Positions 11,528 to 21,799 of a stretch of DNA of 64,000 nucleotides are shown piece by piece. Source of the stretch: Gambelia wislizenii. Taxonomy: Eukaryota > Chordata > Lepidosauria > Squamata > Crotaphytidae. The notes beneath the pieces were generated by a model. That model did no database searches, had not been told where the DNA came from, and saw nothing but the letters and a program-made list of their open reading frames with translations. The stretch spans positions 289,008,187-289,072,186 of the forward strand of contig JAUMIR010000001.1 of the NCBI GenBank assembly GCA_030847615.1, in the 5' to 3' direction. Positions within the stretch are counted from its first letter, which is position 1. Each line of letters opens with the position of its first letter. The position numbers and the translations under genes were made by a program.

Positions 11528-11925
11528 TCCTCCAAATGGGCTTTCATGCAGCCTCCAGTAGAGAGCTTTGTGTTATAAAGTCCCTTAGTCCATATCATCT
11601 TTGAGAGGCAGGACGAATTCTGATGAACTGTTTTCAAAGCTGTCCAAAGCTGAAAGGCTGTCTTTGCATAGGCCGCATGTATTAATTGGGAGGGGCTGAG
11701 CGATAAGAGAATTGCAGCTCTAGCCTTCTGGTCTGCTAGTCTGAATGCTGCTATTTCATCTTCTGGACCCTCTGGGATCACACTTTCATTTTCCAAAATG
11801 TGCCACAAATTGTCCTTAATTAATAAAGCCTCCATGTATAAACTCCATGTGGAATAATTTACATCAGCCAGCTTTTTCAAAACAAACGAGACTATTATCT
11901 GCCATTCTGCTGATTGAGTCAACAA
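11524..11925 (-). pseudogene. Copia gag remnant
   Basis: It contains ADVNYSTWSLYMEALL and ILLSLSPSQL, typical of the UBN2-type copia gag that forms the particle shell. The expected C-terminal CCHC zinc knuckle and the protease are missing: the frame ends directly beside the integrase start, showing a deletion at about 11525. Confidence 0.8.
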
Positions 11926-12104
11926 TTCTCCAGCTATGAAACCCAGGCAGTTGGCAGCTGACAGCAGTTCAAGGTTACTTGAAGATATTACAGGGTCTGG
12001 CTAAAACGTAACTGTTTCTCAGCCAACTAGCCAAAAACACTCAAAACAAAAGAGTCTCTGGGAAGTTTTCTGGGTGCACCTTATCAAATCTGAGATCAAT
12101 CAGC

Positions 12105-12119
12105 TGGGCCCATAACCAC
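12105..12119 (-). promoter_or_regulatory. Copia primer-binding site
   Basis: On the minus strand TGGTTATGGGCCCAG directly follows the 5' LTR end. It starts TGG, complementary to a tRNA CCA end. I do not name the tRNA. Confidence 0.55.
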
Positions 12120-12524
12120 TGTCAGGGGATGATAGGCCACTCAGTCCCCAGCAGAAGCCAAAAAATTATCTCAGCAGACTCAGTAGCAACCCTTTCCCAA
12201 GAATTCTCACACACAGAGTGTTTGACGTCCAAATAAGCAGGAGGCACTTTTATCTTCAAAGTCAAACAGTTGCAATATGTACAAATATTTACAATTGAAG
12301 GAGAAACTGTTTCACTGGTCCTCAGCATTCACAGGAAGAGAAGGAAGCTATCTCATATATATCTGTATATATCTATATCTATATATAGATATAGATATAG
12401 ATATAGATATGTACAGGACATTGCCCCCTAGTGGCCTGACTAGGCATGACTTGGTAGTTCATGCAGCATGGTTCTGCAGTTGTTCAGCCATTTTATAATG
12501 GAGTTCAGTCTCTAACTCTTGACA
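12120..12524 (-). repeat. 5' LTR of the copia element
   Basis: 405 bp, TGTCAGGGGATGATAGG to TCTAACTCTTGACA. It carries an AT-rich palindromic microsatellite (about 12358-12410, TATC/GATA type) where the other LTR has TG repeats. Confidence 0.9.
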
Positions 12525-12529
12525 GGGGT

Positions 12530-13077
12530 GCTATCTTCCTTTCCCTTCCTTTCCATCCTTGAACTTTCTGCTTCATCCCTTTCCTTTCAACACAGCTCTT
12601 GTTCCCAGTAAAGAACAAGAGCAAGGGGTATAGAGGTGCATGTGACAAGAACAGAGCTCAATGCTTCTCTGCTTCCCCGCTCCCCTTTAGGAAGCCAAGA
12701 GCCATATTGGGAAGGAATGCCTGTAGCTTTCAGATTGAAAAGGAAGGAAAGACTATTACCTTTGCCTGGCTTCATGGAGTTGTATGGTACCTCATCCTGC
12801 TTCTCAATGCATTTGGGCTTAAAGATACAAGAGCTCCCATCTTGTATCCAGCCTCTCCACACTATGGCCATTGCAAGTCAGAAAAACTGGAAAGGTAGAC
12901 TATTGTCTCCTATTTTGCTTCCCAACCCACTTGCTCTTTCTCACTCTTTACTGCAGCTTTCATGTTTTGTTTTGTTTTGTTTTACTCTTCATGTTCAGAT
13001 TTTCTAAACTTGGGGTGACCAAAGGGGCACCCGTGTTCACTCTGTGTTACTCTAAGAGGTAGAGGGTACTTTAGAGA
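12530..13077. other. No gene recognised
   Basis: The frames at 12587-12871 (minus) and 12636-13007 (plus) overlap on opposite strands and show no domain. This could be leader of the minus-strand LTR element to the right, before copia entered, but no gag motif is visible. Confidence 0.35.
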
Positions 13078-13093
13078 CCTACCCGTGATGCCA
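13078..13093 (-). promoter_or_regulatory. Possible primer-binding site
   Basis: On the minus strand TGGCATCACGGGTAGG directly follows the candidate LTR to the right. It begins with TGG and sits five to six bases from the likely LTR end. It resembles the 'TTGGCGTCAC' style of primer site in some vertebrate endogenous retroviruses. Confidence 0.35.
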
Positions 13094-13098
13094 AAATC

Positions 13099-13976
13099 TA
13101 GTTAGGGGAATTATTAGCTCAAACAGGAGGCCTATAAGAGGAGGGTAACTTTGGGGATCTTTTCACCTATGTATGCCAGTACGAACTGTAGAGGAGGCTC
13201 CAGTTGAAGTAAAACAAGATATTCTATTGGAATAATACAAAAGGTAAACTACCATGCACAACACATGTTCTTATGAACCACACAAAGCTATCGCAGAGTA
13301 AGGCAGAAAGGTTGGATAGAGGGAGAAAGATCCAGGAAAATAGGGTGATACTTACCAGTCTTGAAGAGAAAAGTTCTGTGGAGCAAGAATACTCAGAAAG
13401 ATGTCTAAGGGCGGCACAGGAGGTTCTGATACAGGGTGCACTGAGAAAGAGAGTGGCCAGATCTGCACATCTTACTATTGTTAGGGCTCTAATATTTATA
13501 CTCTATTCTGTGCCTTAGAGGGGCGTGTTTACAAACAAAGCTTGGGTGGCTCTCCCACAGAATAGACAAAGGAAACGAAAACTTAACTGATTGTTTTAAT
13601 TGCAGAGAGATAGAACATTGATTAACTTGCAACAACCTCATAAGGTTGGACAGGAGGGAGCATGAGGGGAGTTTTCTATAGGGTGTGGATTGAGGAACGG
13701 TCACTTATTGCTTGATTGAACTCTTGTTTGAAATGACCAGGGCTGGAAGAAAGAATTAGCACATATCCCTTCAATGACTAGGTTGTTAGCATAAACCCAT
13801 TACAGGAACATTCCACTTAATTGATTAGGCTTTCCCACCATTGCATTCCTAGACATGTCTCAGGTCATTGTAACCTCCAACTGACCTCCAGTCTTCCTAA
13901 GCCAATGTGACCCCCAAAAGTGTCCAATATGTCCAGTTATGAATCTTTTGGGGAGGGGTTGTAGGACATTCTAACA
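13099..13976 (-). mobile_element. Candidate LTR, minus strand
   Basis: On the minus strand it starts TGTTAGAATGTCC and ends near CCCCTAACTAG, so the TGTTAG/CTAAC ends nearly match as inverted repeats. TATAAATATT lies inside (13491-13500), followed downstream by AAGACTGGTAAGTATC, which looks like a splice donor, and then by the primer-like motif. No coding region or second LTR is visible. The boundary at 13099 is approximate. I cannot tell a retroviral from another LTR origin. Confidence 0.45.
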
Positions 13977-14017
13977 CCTTGACATGCGGATGTCAACCTG
14001 CCCGGCTCAATGTACAT

Positions 14018-14062
14018 AGAATCACAAAATGGTAGAGTTGCAAAGGGTCTACAAGGGCCCCA
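14018..14062 (-). mobile_element. CR1 3' end fragment, reverse
   Basis: ATAGAATCACAAAATGGTAG, then CTACAAGGGCCCC, is the diverged reverse complement of the CR1 tail. Confidence 0.5.
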
Positions 14063-14091
14063 AGAGTTATGAAGTGCAGACCCTACCAAGA

Positions 14092-14557
14092 TACCCTCCA
14101 ACTTTTCACAGATGCAAACTGGGAGACGTGGCCAAGCAACATCAGTATGTTGTCAAGGTGGCAATTAATGAGGAAGAGCACACATGCTAGGAGAGGGTGC
14201 AGCAGCTTGGTTTTGCCTGAGCCTACTGGGAAGGGATTTTTCTTTCCCCTCTTCTCCTCTGTGTCATTACTAAAGCCAGTGTCACCCCTCCCTCCGACGG
14301 TGTCACGTGGTACAGTTCAGCCTCTCCTCACCCCCCAGTGCCACCACTGCTTCTCCTCTCCTCACCAGTTGAGTTAATTGAGTGCAAACTACTTTTGAAC
14401 TTTGAATTCAGTTTGAAGCAGCTGAAGTAAGCAGAGGGCAAAGGTGGAAAGTGGGAGGAAGAGGGAGAAACTGGGACATTTTAAAAGCAGCTGAAAAAGT
14501 GGGAAGACAAAGTATTAATTAGGGCTATCCTTGCCAAATTTGGACAGTTGGAGGGTG
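14092..14557. mobile_element. Non-autonomous DNA element (CCCTCCAAC termini)
   Basis: It starts TACCCTCCAACTTTTC and ends GGACAGTTGGAGGGT, a short inverted repeat. The inside is homologous to 25.85-26.20 kb: both contain ACGTGGCCA-CAACATCAG, TTTTGCCTGAG-CT-CTGGGAAGGG and GAGAAACTG-GA-ATTTTAAAAGCAG. No transposase. Confidence 0.6.
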
Positions 14558-14615
14558 CGTTCCAATTTCACATTTGAAATTCTTGTGATGGAGGAGACAG
14601 GGCAGCTGGACCATC

Positions 14616-14755
14616 CAAGAACATAAGAGGAGCCCTGCTGGATCAGATTAAAGGCCTATCTATCCCAGCATTCTGTTGTTCTCACAATGGCCAGCTGGTT
14701 GCTTATGGGAAGCCCACCAACAGGAAAGGAGTGCAATGGCATGTCCTGCCCATGC
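14616..14755 (+). mobile_element. Amniote interspersed repeat (LINE-related)
   Basis: AGAACATAAGAGGAGCCCTG, CTGGATCAG, AAAGGCCTATCTATCCCAGC and GGGAAGCCCACCAACAGGA form the backbone of a repeat common in sauropsid genomes. I cannot assign the clade securely. Confidence 0.5.
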
Positions 14756-14988
14756 TCCTCATTCTTTTCAACCCATCCTCAAACAATTCTAGTCACATGA
14801 GGTTTTCAACAGAACCTGTATGATTTCAGAATGTAGGTGGATATTTCATGATCAGATGCTCTTCAAAACAAAAACAGCTTTAAGCCCCATGGAAGATGGC
14901 AGGGCTCTAGCCTGTACCCAAGCTTTTCCCTAACTCACTGTTTTGCCATTTGGAAGGATCCCCTCACTTGCATTCTGCATTCTCAAAT

Positions 14989-14991
<3 letters not shown>

Positions 14992-15043
<52 letters not shown>

Positions 15044-15061
15044 ACACACAAACACACACAC
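14992..15061. repeat. (CT)n then (CA)n microsatellite
   Basis: About 24 perfect CT units (14992-15040) followed by a short ACACACA run. The frame across it on the plus strand (SLSLSL) is not a gene. Confidence 0.95.
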
Positions 15062-15657
15062 GGTGTAGAATATCTGGATTTGGCTTTGCAGTACAGACAC
15101 ATCAATTTTCTAGCTCTGAATGTGTATCACTGAATGTTGTAGTTGGGAATCTTCATTTTAAATTGCGCAGAAACTTTCTAGAGATATCTGGTTGACTGAT
15201 AGTTGCTGATTTTATTCCCATAACAATTACTTTAAAATAGTGTCGGTTACACTATAAATAATATTCATAACAAATCATGTATCTATGGCTGAAGACTGAA
15301 ATGTACTCTTTTTCTCATCTTAAGGTGTTTTGTTTTTTTTACTTCTTGCACAATACAATAGTATAATGTTTGGCTGATCTTGTTTGGTGTCTGTCTGTCT
15401 GTCTTGGCAGCCAGATTGAAAATAAGTGTTATATGCTCCAGGGACAGAGGAACATTGAGGTGCTCATTCAAATAAATTCTGGCTTTCTTAAAATATCCTA
15501 GCCCAAGCATTCATTCCATTGTGAAATTCTTACACAGAGACTAACTTAATGAGCATTTCTTAAAGCAGCATGTGGAATGTAATTCACAGTTGCATCTACA
15601 TGGCATACAACAACTTCATAACAGTACCAACTGATATTTCAGTTCACGAGATTACTT

Positions 15658-15730
15658 GTTGTTGTTATTTGCCATCATTTTGACTTCAACTTATGGCAAT
15701 CATAAGAATGGGAGACCTGCAAGAGTCCCA
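15658..15730 (-). mobile_element. Squamate SINE 3' part
   Basis: TTGTTGTTATTTGCCATCAT, GACTTCAACTTATGGCAA and CATAAGAATGGGAGACC match the reverse of the SINE tail seen whole at 50.1-50.3 kb, whose sense strand ends ...CATAAGTCGGAAATGAC...CAACAACAA. Confidence 0.55.
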
Positions 15731-16244
15731 GGACATTATCAGACGTGGCAAATATGGCATCATAATGATGCCTAATGATCACAAAAGGGCACGCATACCA
15801 TACAAAATTGTCATTTTGCGATAATGTCTTGTCAAAAAGCCATTCCTTTTTATTGGTGGGGCGATCTCCCGCTCTGCTTTTGTGCCGGACAAAAAGACAC
15901 ATTGGCTATACTCTCCATGCATCTGAGGACATAGACTAAGTCTACAAAACCATATGCTCCAACTTGTGTGGTGCTTGGTGTACTTTTTAAATGTAGTTTT
16001 GAACTTTTATTTTTGAATTTCTCTCGCATCGTTCTCTCGTGAAAACGTGCGAAATTTGCTTTCTGGGTTGTAAATGCAGCCTTACAATGGCTGCATTTAC
16101 CCCTGGAGAGCGAGGGGAGGGGGAGGAAGTTCCTGCCGTGGAATCAAGGTAAGTATGCAAACGTTTTTACCTTATTCTGCGGCAAGAATGGGAATGAAGG
16201 TGGCGGGGCAGGAATGGGGCATTTGGCCCCATCTGAAAAAGTCC
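15731..16244 (-). mobile_element. MITE, GGAC-TTTTCAGATGGGG family
   Basis: Reversed, it starts GGACTTTTTCAGATGGGGCC and ends TCTGATAATGTCC, so the ends are inverted repeats. Its interior is homologous to 51.55-52.11 kb: CCACGG, AGGAAC-TCCTCC-CCTCCCCTCG, GCTGCATT and CACGAGAGAACG. It is CpG-richer than its flanks. The ATG at 16074 starts only a chance frame. Confidence 0.65.
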
Positions 16245-16613
16245 TACGTCTTGAAGCACTTTTCCTGTATAAATCAACTGAGGACCATTCAGAAAGATAT
16301 GTGGGGCTGTATCATCCTGGAAGATATGTATGGCTGATATTAGGGTATACCAGCATGTGTAAAGCTAGCACATCAGGGAGGTTTCTAACCTAATCTTTTT
16401 CATAATATACCAGCTTTTTATGCATAGTGAGATTTAAATGTATGCTTTTTAATTAAAACCACACCTATGCATCTCATAAGGAAAGCTTTATCATATGTAA
16501 TTGACTGAGTAATTGACTAATTGCCATGTAGCAAGTGTTCTAATAATATTGTATATATTGAATTCATTTATACTGAAGTTAAAGCAAATATGTGCAAAAT
16601 TTGCCTAAACTAC

Positions 16614-16828
16614 AGTTGTCCCTCTGTATCCACGGATTTAAGTATTCACGGCTTTAAAATATTCTTTAAAAAATAATAATCCAAAAAAGCAAACTTTGAT
16701 TTTGCCATCTTACATAAGGGACACCATTTTGCTATGCCATTGCATACAATGGGTCTTGAGTATTCATGGATTTTGGTATCCTCGGGGGGTCCTGGAACCA
16801 AACTCCAGCGAATATGAAGGGACAACTG
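16614..16828. mobile_element. Tigger-type MITE (copy 1)
   Basis: CAGTTGTCCCTCTGTATCC at the left is mirrored by GAAGGGACAACTG at the right. TA flanks both sides (16612-16613, 16829-16830), the pogo/Tigger target duplication. The inside reads GTATTCATGGATTTTGGTAT and CTGGAACCAAACTCC, the pattern of Tigger-derived MITEs. No coding capacity. Confidence 0.8.
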
Positions 16829-16830
16829 TA

Positions 16831-17675
16831 CATTTTAATTTAAAAGTGAACTTGGTTTTGAAGATGCAATTCACCTCCACTGTTCAGAGATACATCAGCT
16901 GTGAAACTGAGCCAATTTTCTAAATACCACTGCATATCACTGTCAAATACTGACAAAAATCAAATATTAAAATCATATATCCATGTCAAATGAAAAGTGT
17001 TGAAACCAGATTCCATGGAGTGTGAATCACACAAGAAGCCCTGCTGAAGGTCAATATAGAAATATTTTAAATGCATAAATACAGATACCCAAATATTCTG
17101 CAAATATTCAGTTTTGCAGAGAGCATATGGAACAGCCACCTCTGCTGAGAAGAAACCAGAAGAGAATTTCTGGGAATAAACTTCATTTCAACTCTAATTA
17201 AAAAATGTTAATCAAAATGAACAATGCTCATCCCATTTTAGTATATCGCGTTTCTCAATGTAGATAAATTGCTACCGGCCAATTATCTGTAAAGTATGAG
17301 AATAGAAAAATGGCTGGAAGGGGCAGCAGAGGTTACAATCATTTCCATCAACTGCAATCTCAGTTTCACTTGGACATAAATGCTGTCTGACTCATGGAAA
17401 TATTAACTTCACTGTTTGTATTATTCAGACACAGTAGCTTCCACTGTGTTCTGCAGTATTTGTGGAAAATACCTACAGTGACTCCATCTGTATTTTCCAT
17501 TTTTATATCATTATTCTGAGTAGAAGCTCATCTACCTCTACATTACTAGAGTGGAACTCATTAAGACTCTCAAACCAGGAACACACATTGGCACATGACT
17601 TTGGATAAGTTTTGCTTTTAGCCATGAAAATAGTTTTGTTGACACCACTGGGACATAGCTAAGTGTTTACTGGAT
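16831..17675. other. No gene recognised
   Basis: AT-rich anonymous sequence. I see no exon, RNA or clear repeat. Confidence 0.4.
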
Positions 17676-17983
17676 CTGTTATTGTTAATTGCTGTCAAGT
17701 TGACTGTAGCCTCCAAGTCACTCTACTATCCTCAACAGCCCTGCTCAGGACTTGTATACACAGGGCTGTGGCTTCCTTGATTGAATCTATCCATCTGGAA
17801 TGCAGTCTTCCTCTTTTACTACTCCCTTCTATCTCACCAAGCATTGTTGTCTTTTCTAGTGAGTTGTGTCTTCTCATGATGTGTCCAAAGTATCTGTCTC
17901 AGTTTGGTCATCTAGGCTTCTAAGGAGGGTTCAGGCTTAATTTGCTGTAGGACCCATTTACATTTTAGCAGTCCAAGGTGTGG

Positions 17984-19276
17984 AGAGCTAGAGACAGAAT
18001 GCATCTGAGCTAATGAGATGAGAGAATATGAGAACCAATTTCAGAGCAGGAAACTGTGATGGGAGGAGTTTCAGAGAGGATGAACTGAAGGAATGTCAGT
18101 TAAGAGAGTCAGTTTTCAGTTTGAGTTTGGAGATGGAGAGTTGAAGTTGAATCTGAGAGATGAGGCTGAATGGTTGAGAGAGTAAGTGGAGATTGAGATT
18201 TGAGAGATAAAGAGTGGATGCGTGTGTTATCTGAAATATATTATGGAGATTTTCAGAGGGGGACATTAATAATGTCCCCATCTTGCTATCTCCTCTCCCG
18301 TCCCCCTCCCATCCCTGTTCCAACACCCCCCCCAACAGTTTCACTCTACCTTGATTGTGGATATTCCCTCCCCTCAGCAGCCCAGGAGTGAATGCAGCTC
18401 TCTCGGAGCTGCATTCACTTCCTGGTTTGTAATCCTGGGCCGTCCTCGCAAGAGGACGAGCACATGGGAAATTCAAAGTTTAAAGGAAAAATACACTTTT
18501 AAAAGTGACAGCAAGCACAAAAGCACACTTAAAAAATACCAAGTAACCTGGGGAGGTTATTTGAAACACACTTTAAAAATACCAAGTAACCCAAGGAGGT
18601 TACAAACAGACCTCCCTGTCACTTACCTGGATGTCCCGATTGCACCCGGAAGTGTTCTAGAACAGACCTCCCACTGATTTTGATTCGCCCGCCATTTCAT
18701 GACAGGAACGGACTGGGCGATCTATTCACGGCCCGTGAATTAAAAGGAGCATTGGGGGAATGGAATCAGCACAGGAGCATGATGACCTGTGAATGATGTT
18801 ATGTGAAAGCAAAGTCCTTTCGCGATCTCCTGGTGTCATTGTCATGCTATATTTAGGGCATCTGATAATCTCCTAAGAGTGTCATATATGAAGGCACTTT
18901 GGTTAAAGTAGTAAAGAAACTAAAGCTTTAACATATATGGTTATAGTCTGTCATCCAACAGTAACAATAAGTGAATTTAAGAAAAGGAACAAAGTTATAT
19001 ACAAAGTACTGAATAGTTGAAGTTGTAACTTTAAGAACAATAAAACAATCAGTTTGTTTTGTTTATAAGCTCCAGACTCATTGTGCTTTATTCCACTCAC
19101 TGAAAGGTATTAGCCACGCTAACCAGCAGAGACCACACTGACACATAATCTATCCACATAACACTCTGACCCCAGTCCAGAAAGTGATTAAAGGGGGATC
19201 CGAAGGAAGGGTGGCAGTGACAGGCAGCTAGGCTGAGTAATTAGGTAAACTTGGCTGGCAATTTCAAAGTCATCAC
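17984..19276 (+). mobile_element. LTR-like insertion inside BovB
   Basis: It interrupts BovB between CAGTCCAAGGT and GGTATCTG, so GGT may be duplicated. It starts with GA-rich sequence (TGTGGAGAGCTAGAGACAG), carries AATAAA near 19041-19046, and ends TCATCACACA. TG...CA ends plus a poly(A) signal suggest an LTR or LTR-derived element, but I see no TATA box in a convincing place and no second LTR. A 629-bp MITE sits within it. Confidence 0.4.
18245..18873 (+). mobile_element. MITE of the GGAC/GGAGATTTTCAG family
   Basis: Starts GGAGATTTTCAGAGGGGGAC, ends GCATCTGATAATCTCC: inverted termini. The flanks are TTAT on the left and TAAG on the right. It shares GCTGCATTCAC, a short hairpin CGTCCTCGCAAGAGGACG and CATTTCATGACAGGAACG with the 51.5 and 15.7 kb copies. 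No coding. Confidence 0.6.
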
Positions 19277-19827
19277 ACATGGTATCTGTAGAACTCTTCT
19301 CCAGTTCCACATTTCAAATGAGTTGATTTTCTTCTTACCAGCTTCACTGTTCAGCTTTCAAAACCATACATATAAATGGGAAATATGATGGCATGAACAA
19401 TCCTAACTTCAGTATTAAATGATATATTTTTACACTTCAGAATCCCCCCATTTCTTCTTAGATTTTCATTTCCAGAGTAAAACACTCTGTAATTATCTCA
19501 CTCAAAATGTCCCATTCTTGTCCACTTTAGCTCGCTCACCCCAGTATTGCAATGTTTATATTTATTGTTTTACTACATGTAGCTTCCCATGATTCATGCT
19601 TCTAACATTCCATGTTCCTATAACATGTGTTGTGCAGCTCCAGACTTTACTTTCTGAATATGTCAACAGCTGAATGTCCTTTCAGCGCTACTCATAGTTG
19701 TCCTTGGCTGTTGAGTGCCATCCAACCTGGAAGTTTCATCTTTTGGCACTGTCTCCTGTTTCATTTTGATTTGTCTCATCATAGAGACATTCAAAAGGGG
19801 TTTACCATGCCTCCTTCTGAGCAAGAG

Positions 19828-20051
19828 AGTGGGCACTTCATATCCACTGGTGTTTGGTTCCAGGACCCCCTGTAGATACCAAAAGCTGTGAATGTTCAAG
19901 TCCCATTATATACAGTGGCGTAGTAAAACGGTGTCCTTATATAAAATGGAAAAATAAAGGTTTGCTTTTTGGAATTTTTTATTTTATTTTGAAGCCATGA
20001 ATGGTTGAATACATAGATGCAAAATCCTTGGATATGGGAGGCTGACAGTAC
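19828..20051. mobile_element. Tigger-type MITE (copy 2)
   Basis: GTGTTTGGTTCCAGGACCCC, TACCAAAAGC, AAGTCCCATTATATACAG, TGGCGTAGTAAAACGGTGTC and AAGGTTTGCTTTTTGGAATT follow the family pattern of the copies at 24.4 and 62.8 kb. The termini are degraded. Confidence 0.7.
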
Positions 20052-20154
20052 TAACAAGTTTTAGCTGTGGTTCCACTGCCATTGTCTCTAAGAGATCCAC
20101 GGCCAATGTCACCCTCCACTACTGCTGCTGTCCAGTGGCTGTTTGGCACATTTA

Positions 20155-20375
20155 AGGTGCATCTACATTGTAGAAATAATGCAGTTTGACACACATTAAA
20201 TGCTGTAGCTCCATCCTATGGAATCCTGGGATTTGTAGTTTTACAAGGACTTTTGCTTTCCCTGCCAAAGACTGCTGGTGCCTCACAAAACTACAAATCC
20301 CAGGATTCTATAGGATGGAGTCATGACAGTTAAAGTGATGTCAAACTGCATTCTTTCTATAGTGTAGATGCACCC
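20155..20375. mobile_element. Palindromic MITE, GGTGCATCTACA family (copy 1)
   Basis: AGGTGCATCTACATTGTAG at the left mirrors TATAGTGTAGATGCACCC at the right. The arms pair throughout: ATCCTGGGATTTGTAGTTTT against AAACTACAAATCCCAGGAT. TTA is duplicated exactly (20152-20154, 20376-20378), which fits the 3-bp target sites of PIF/Harbinger elements. Confidence 0.75.
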
Positions 20376-20846
20376 TTAGGTTGGCTCCTCAGCAAAAGCT
20401 TGTATGACATGGGTGACCCTACCAACAGCACTGCTACCATCAGCATAATCTTGCCTCACAGGAGCATGTTATTCCACCACCATGGAAAAGTAGTACATTG
20501 GTTGGTGTTTGCTACTGATTAATACTACTTTCTTCTTTCTATGATCTAGATTGGTTACATCATTCGTATTTCTGATACTTAACCAATATCAAGGGTCTTT
20601 TTGACTGTTTGGCATTATCACTGCAGAAACACTATATCAAATATCCTGTGTTGCAAAATGTATTGTCCTGTGGATACTTAATCAATAGAGATCTGCGAGT
20701 ATAAATAACTGCCTTTTCATTTGGTTTCTGGCATATGTTATGGATATAAGATATACATAACTTAAAACATGCATTCATTACATCTACCCATTTACATGTT
20801 TATGGAAGCTCATAAAATGACCAAGTGATGAGCAGTCTCTAAGTAG

Positions 20847-21799
20847 AGACATTGGTAGACTGTGCGAAAAGTATCTGCAACCCCCACTACCTGGAAGATG
20901 AACTGAGGCACCTAAACTGGGCCCTACAGACTAATGGTTACCCCAGATCAGACACCACAAGAGCAGCCAGACCCAGAAAAAACCACAGGAATGAAGAAGA
21001 AAAACAGCCACCCAAAGGGAAGGTATTTTTACCATACATCAAAGGAGTCACAGACAGACTAGGGAAACTGATGAGGAAACACAACCTCCAAACAATCTAC
21101 AGACCAACCAAGAAAATCTAAGGAATGCTACGCTCAGCGAAGGACAAAAGAAACCCTCTCACAGCTGCAGGAGTTTACCGCATACCATGCAGCTGTGGAC
21201 AAGTTTACATAGGGACCAATAAACGCAGTGTGCAAACACAAATCAAGGAACATGAAAGACACTGCAGACTGAGCCAGCCAGAAAAATCAGCAGTAGCAGA
21301 ACACGTTATAAACCAACCTGGACACAAAATGTTATTTAAAAACACAGAAATTCTAGACCAGGCCAACAACTATCATGTCAGAATGCACAGAGAAGCTATT
21401 GAAATCCACGACACCTGGACAACTTCAACAGGAAAGAAGAAATCCTAAAAGTAAACAAAATCTGGCTCCCAGTTTTGAAAAACAGTAGAATCAAAACTCA
21501 ACACTTACAAAGGAATTTCACCAAGGGACAGGGGGATTTCCAGCAGATAATGGCCCATCAACCAACCATTAGCCAAATAGACACTAATCATCCTTGCATT
21601 TCTATACCCAGAAACTAACCATTCAATTACACAAATTTACATATACTCACCTACAGGGGTTCATAGAATATAAATTCCACACACACTCCTACCCAACCAT
21701 TCTCTGAAGATGCCAGGCACAGATGCAGGCAAAACGTTAGAAAGAAACTATTCCAGAACATGGCCTCACAGCCTGGGAAAAAAACCAAGGAAAATCTAT
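20847..21799 (+). mobile_element. Penelope-like retroelement, 5'-truncated
   Basis: The 953-bp copy is flanked by GTCTCTAAGTAG (20835-20846) and GTCTCTAGGTAG (21800-21811), a 12-bp target duplication with one mismatch. It holds the RT end, the GIY-YIG endonuclease and the characteristic 3' end GAAGATGCCAGGCACAGATG, GCAAAACGTTAGAAAG, CCAGAACATGGCCTCACAGC. Penelope-like elements use a telomerase-related RT and insert by target priming. A small related fragment lies at 53.4 kb. Confidence 0.85.
20852..21448 (+). pseudogene. Penelope-like RT end and GIY-YIG endonuclease
   Basis: The frame is continuous apart from one stop codon, TAA at 21119-21121. Before it is the RT C-terminal region (PYIKGVTDRLGKLMRKHNL, IYRPTKK). 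After it is the endonuclease: GVYRIPCSCGQVYIG carries the GIY-YIG signature with the CSC cysteines, followed by HERHCRLSQPEKSAVAEH, QPGHKMLFKNTEIL and HREAIEIH, whose Glu matches the catalytic position in the family. The catalytic RT domain is lost by 5' truncation. The end past EIHDTWTTS departs from the family's usual sequence. Confidence 0.85.

Larger units (their letters stand above)
8725..12524 (-). mobile_element. Ty1/copia LTR retrotransposon, internally deleted
   Basis: Two direct LTRs (8725-9355 and 12120-12524) bound a 2.76 kb internal region. A 5-bp duplication GGGGT flanks the whole (8720-8724 and 12525-12529). The LTR ends are TGTCAGG and CCTGACA or CTTGACA. On the minus strand the order is gag, integrase, reverse transcriptase, RNase H; integrase before RT is diagnostic of copia. 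A purine tract (GGAGGGGAT, minus) sits beside the left LTR, and TGGTTATGGGCCCAG follows the right LTR as primer site. The gag zinc knuckle, protease, end of RT and start of RNase H are missing, so it is defective. The frames also carry breaks. Confidence 0.9.
17683..19826 (-). mobile_element. BovB (RTE) LINE remnant, split by an insertion
   Basis: The plus strand is the reverse complement of BovB ORF2 and 3' region: TGCAGTCTTCCTCTTTTACT, CATGATGTGTCCAAAGTA, GGTTCAGGCTTAATTTGCT, then after the insertion CTTCTCCAGTTCCACATTTC, AATGAGTTGATTTTCTTCTT and TCCCATGATTCATGCTTC. The homology stops at about 17983 (CAGTCCAAGGT) and resumes at about 19277 (GGTATCTGTAGAAC). No open frame survives. BovB codes for an endonuclease and reverse transcriptase and is abundant in squamates, where it supplies machinery for SINEs with matching tails. 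Confidence 0.75.

Noticed and set aside
12358..12410. Telomere-like or centromere-like satellite
   Set aside because: It is a short TATC/GATA microsatellite inside the copia LTR.
13479..13976. A shorter LTR from the internal TGTTAGGGC to CTAACA
   Set aside because: The TATA box would lie about 10-20 bases from the end, leaving no room for R-U5. The longer limit at about 13099 with a primer-like motif fits better.
14950..15195. Frame with a long SLSLSL run
   Set aside because: Translation of the (CT)n microsatellite.
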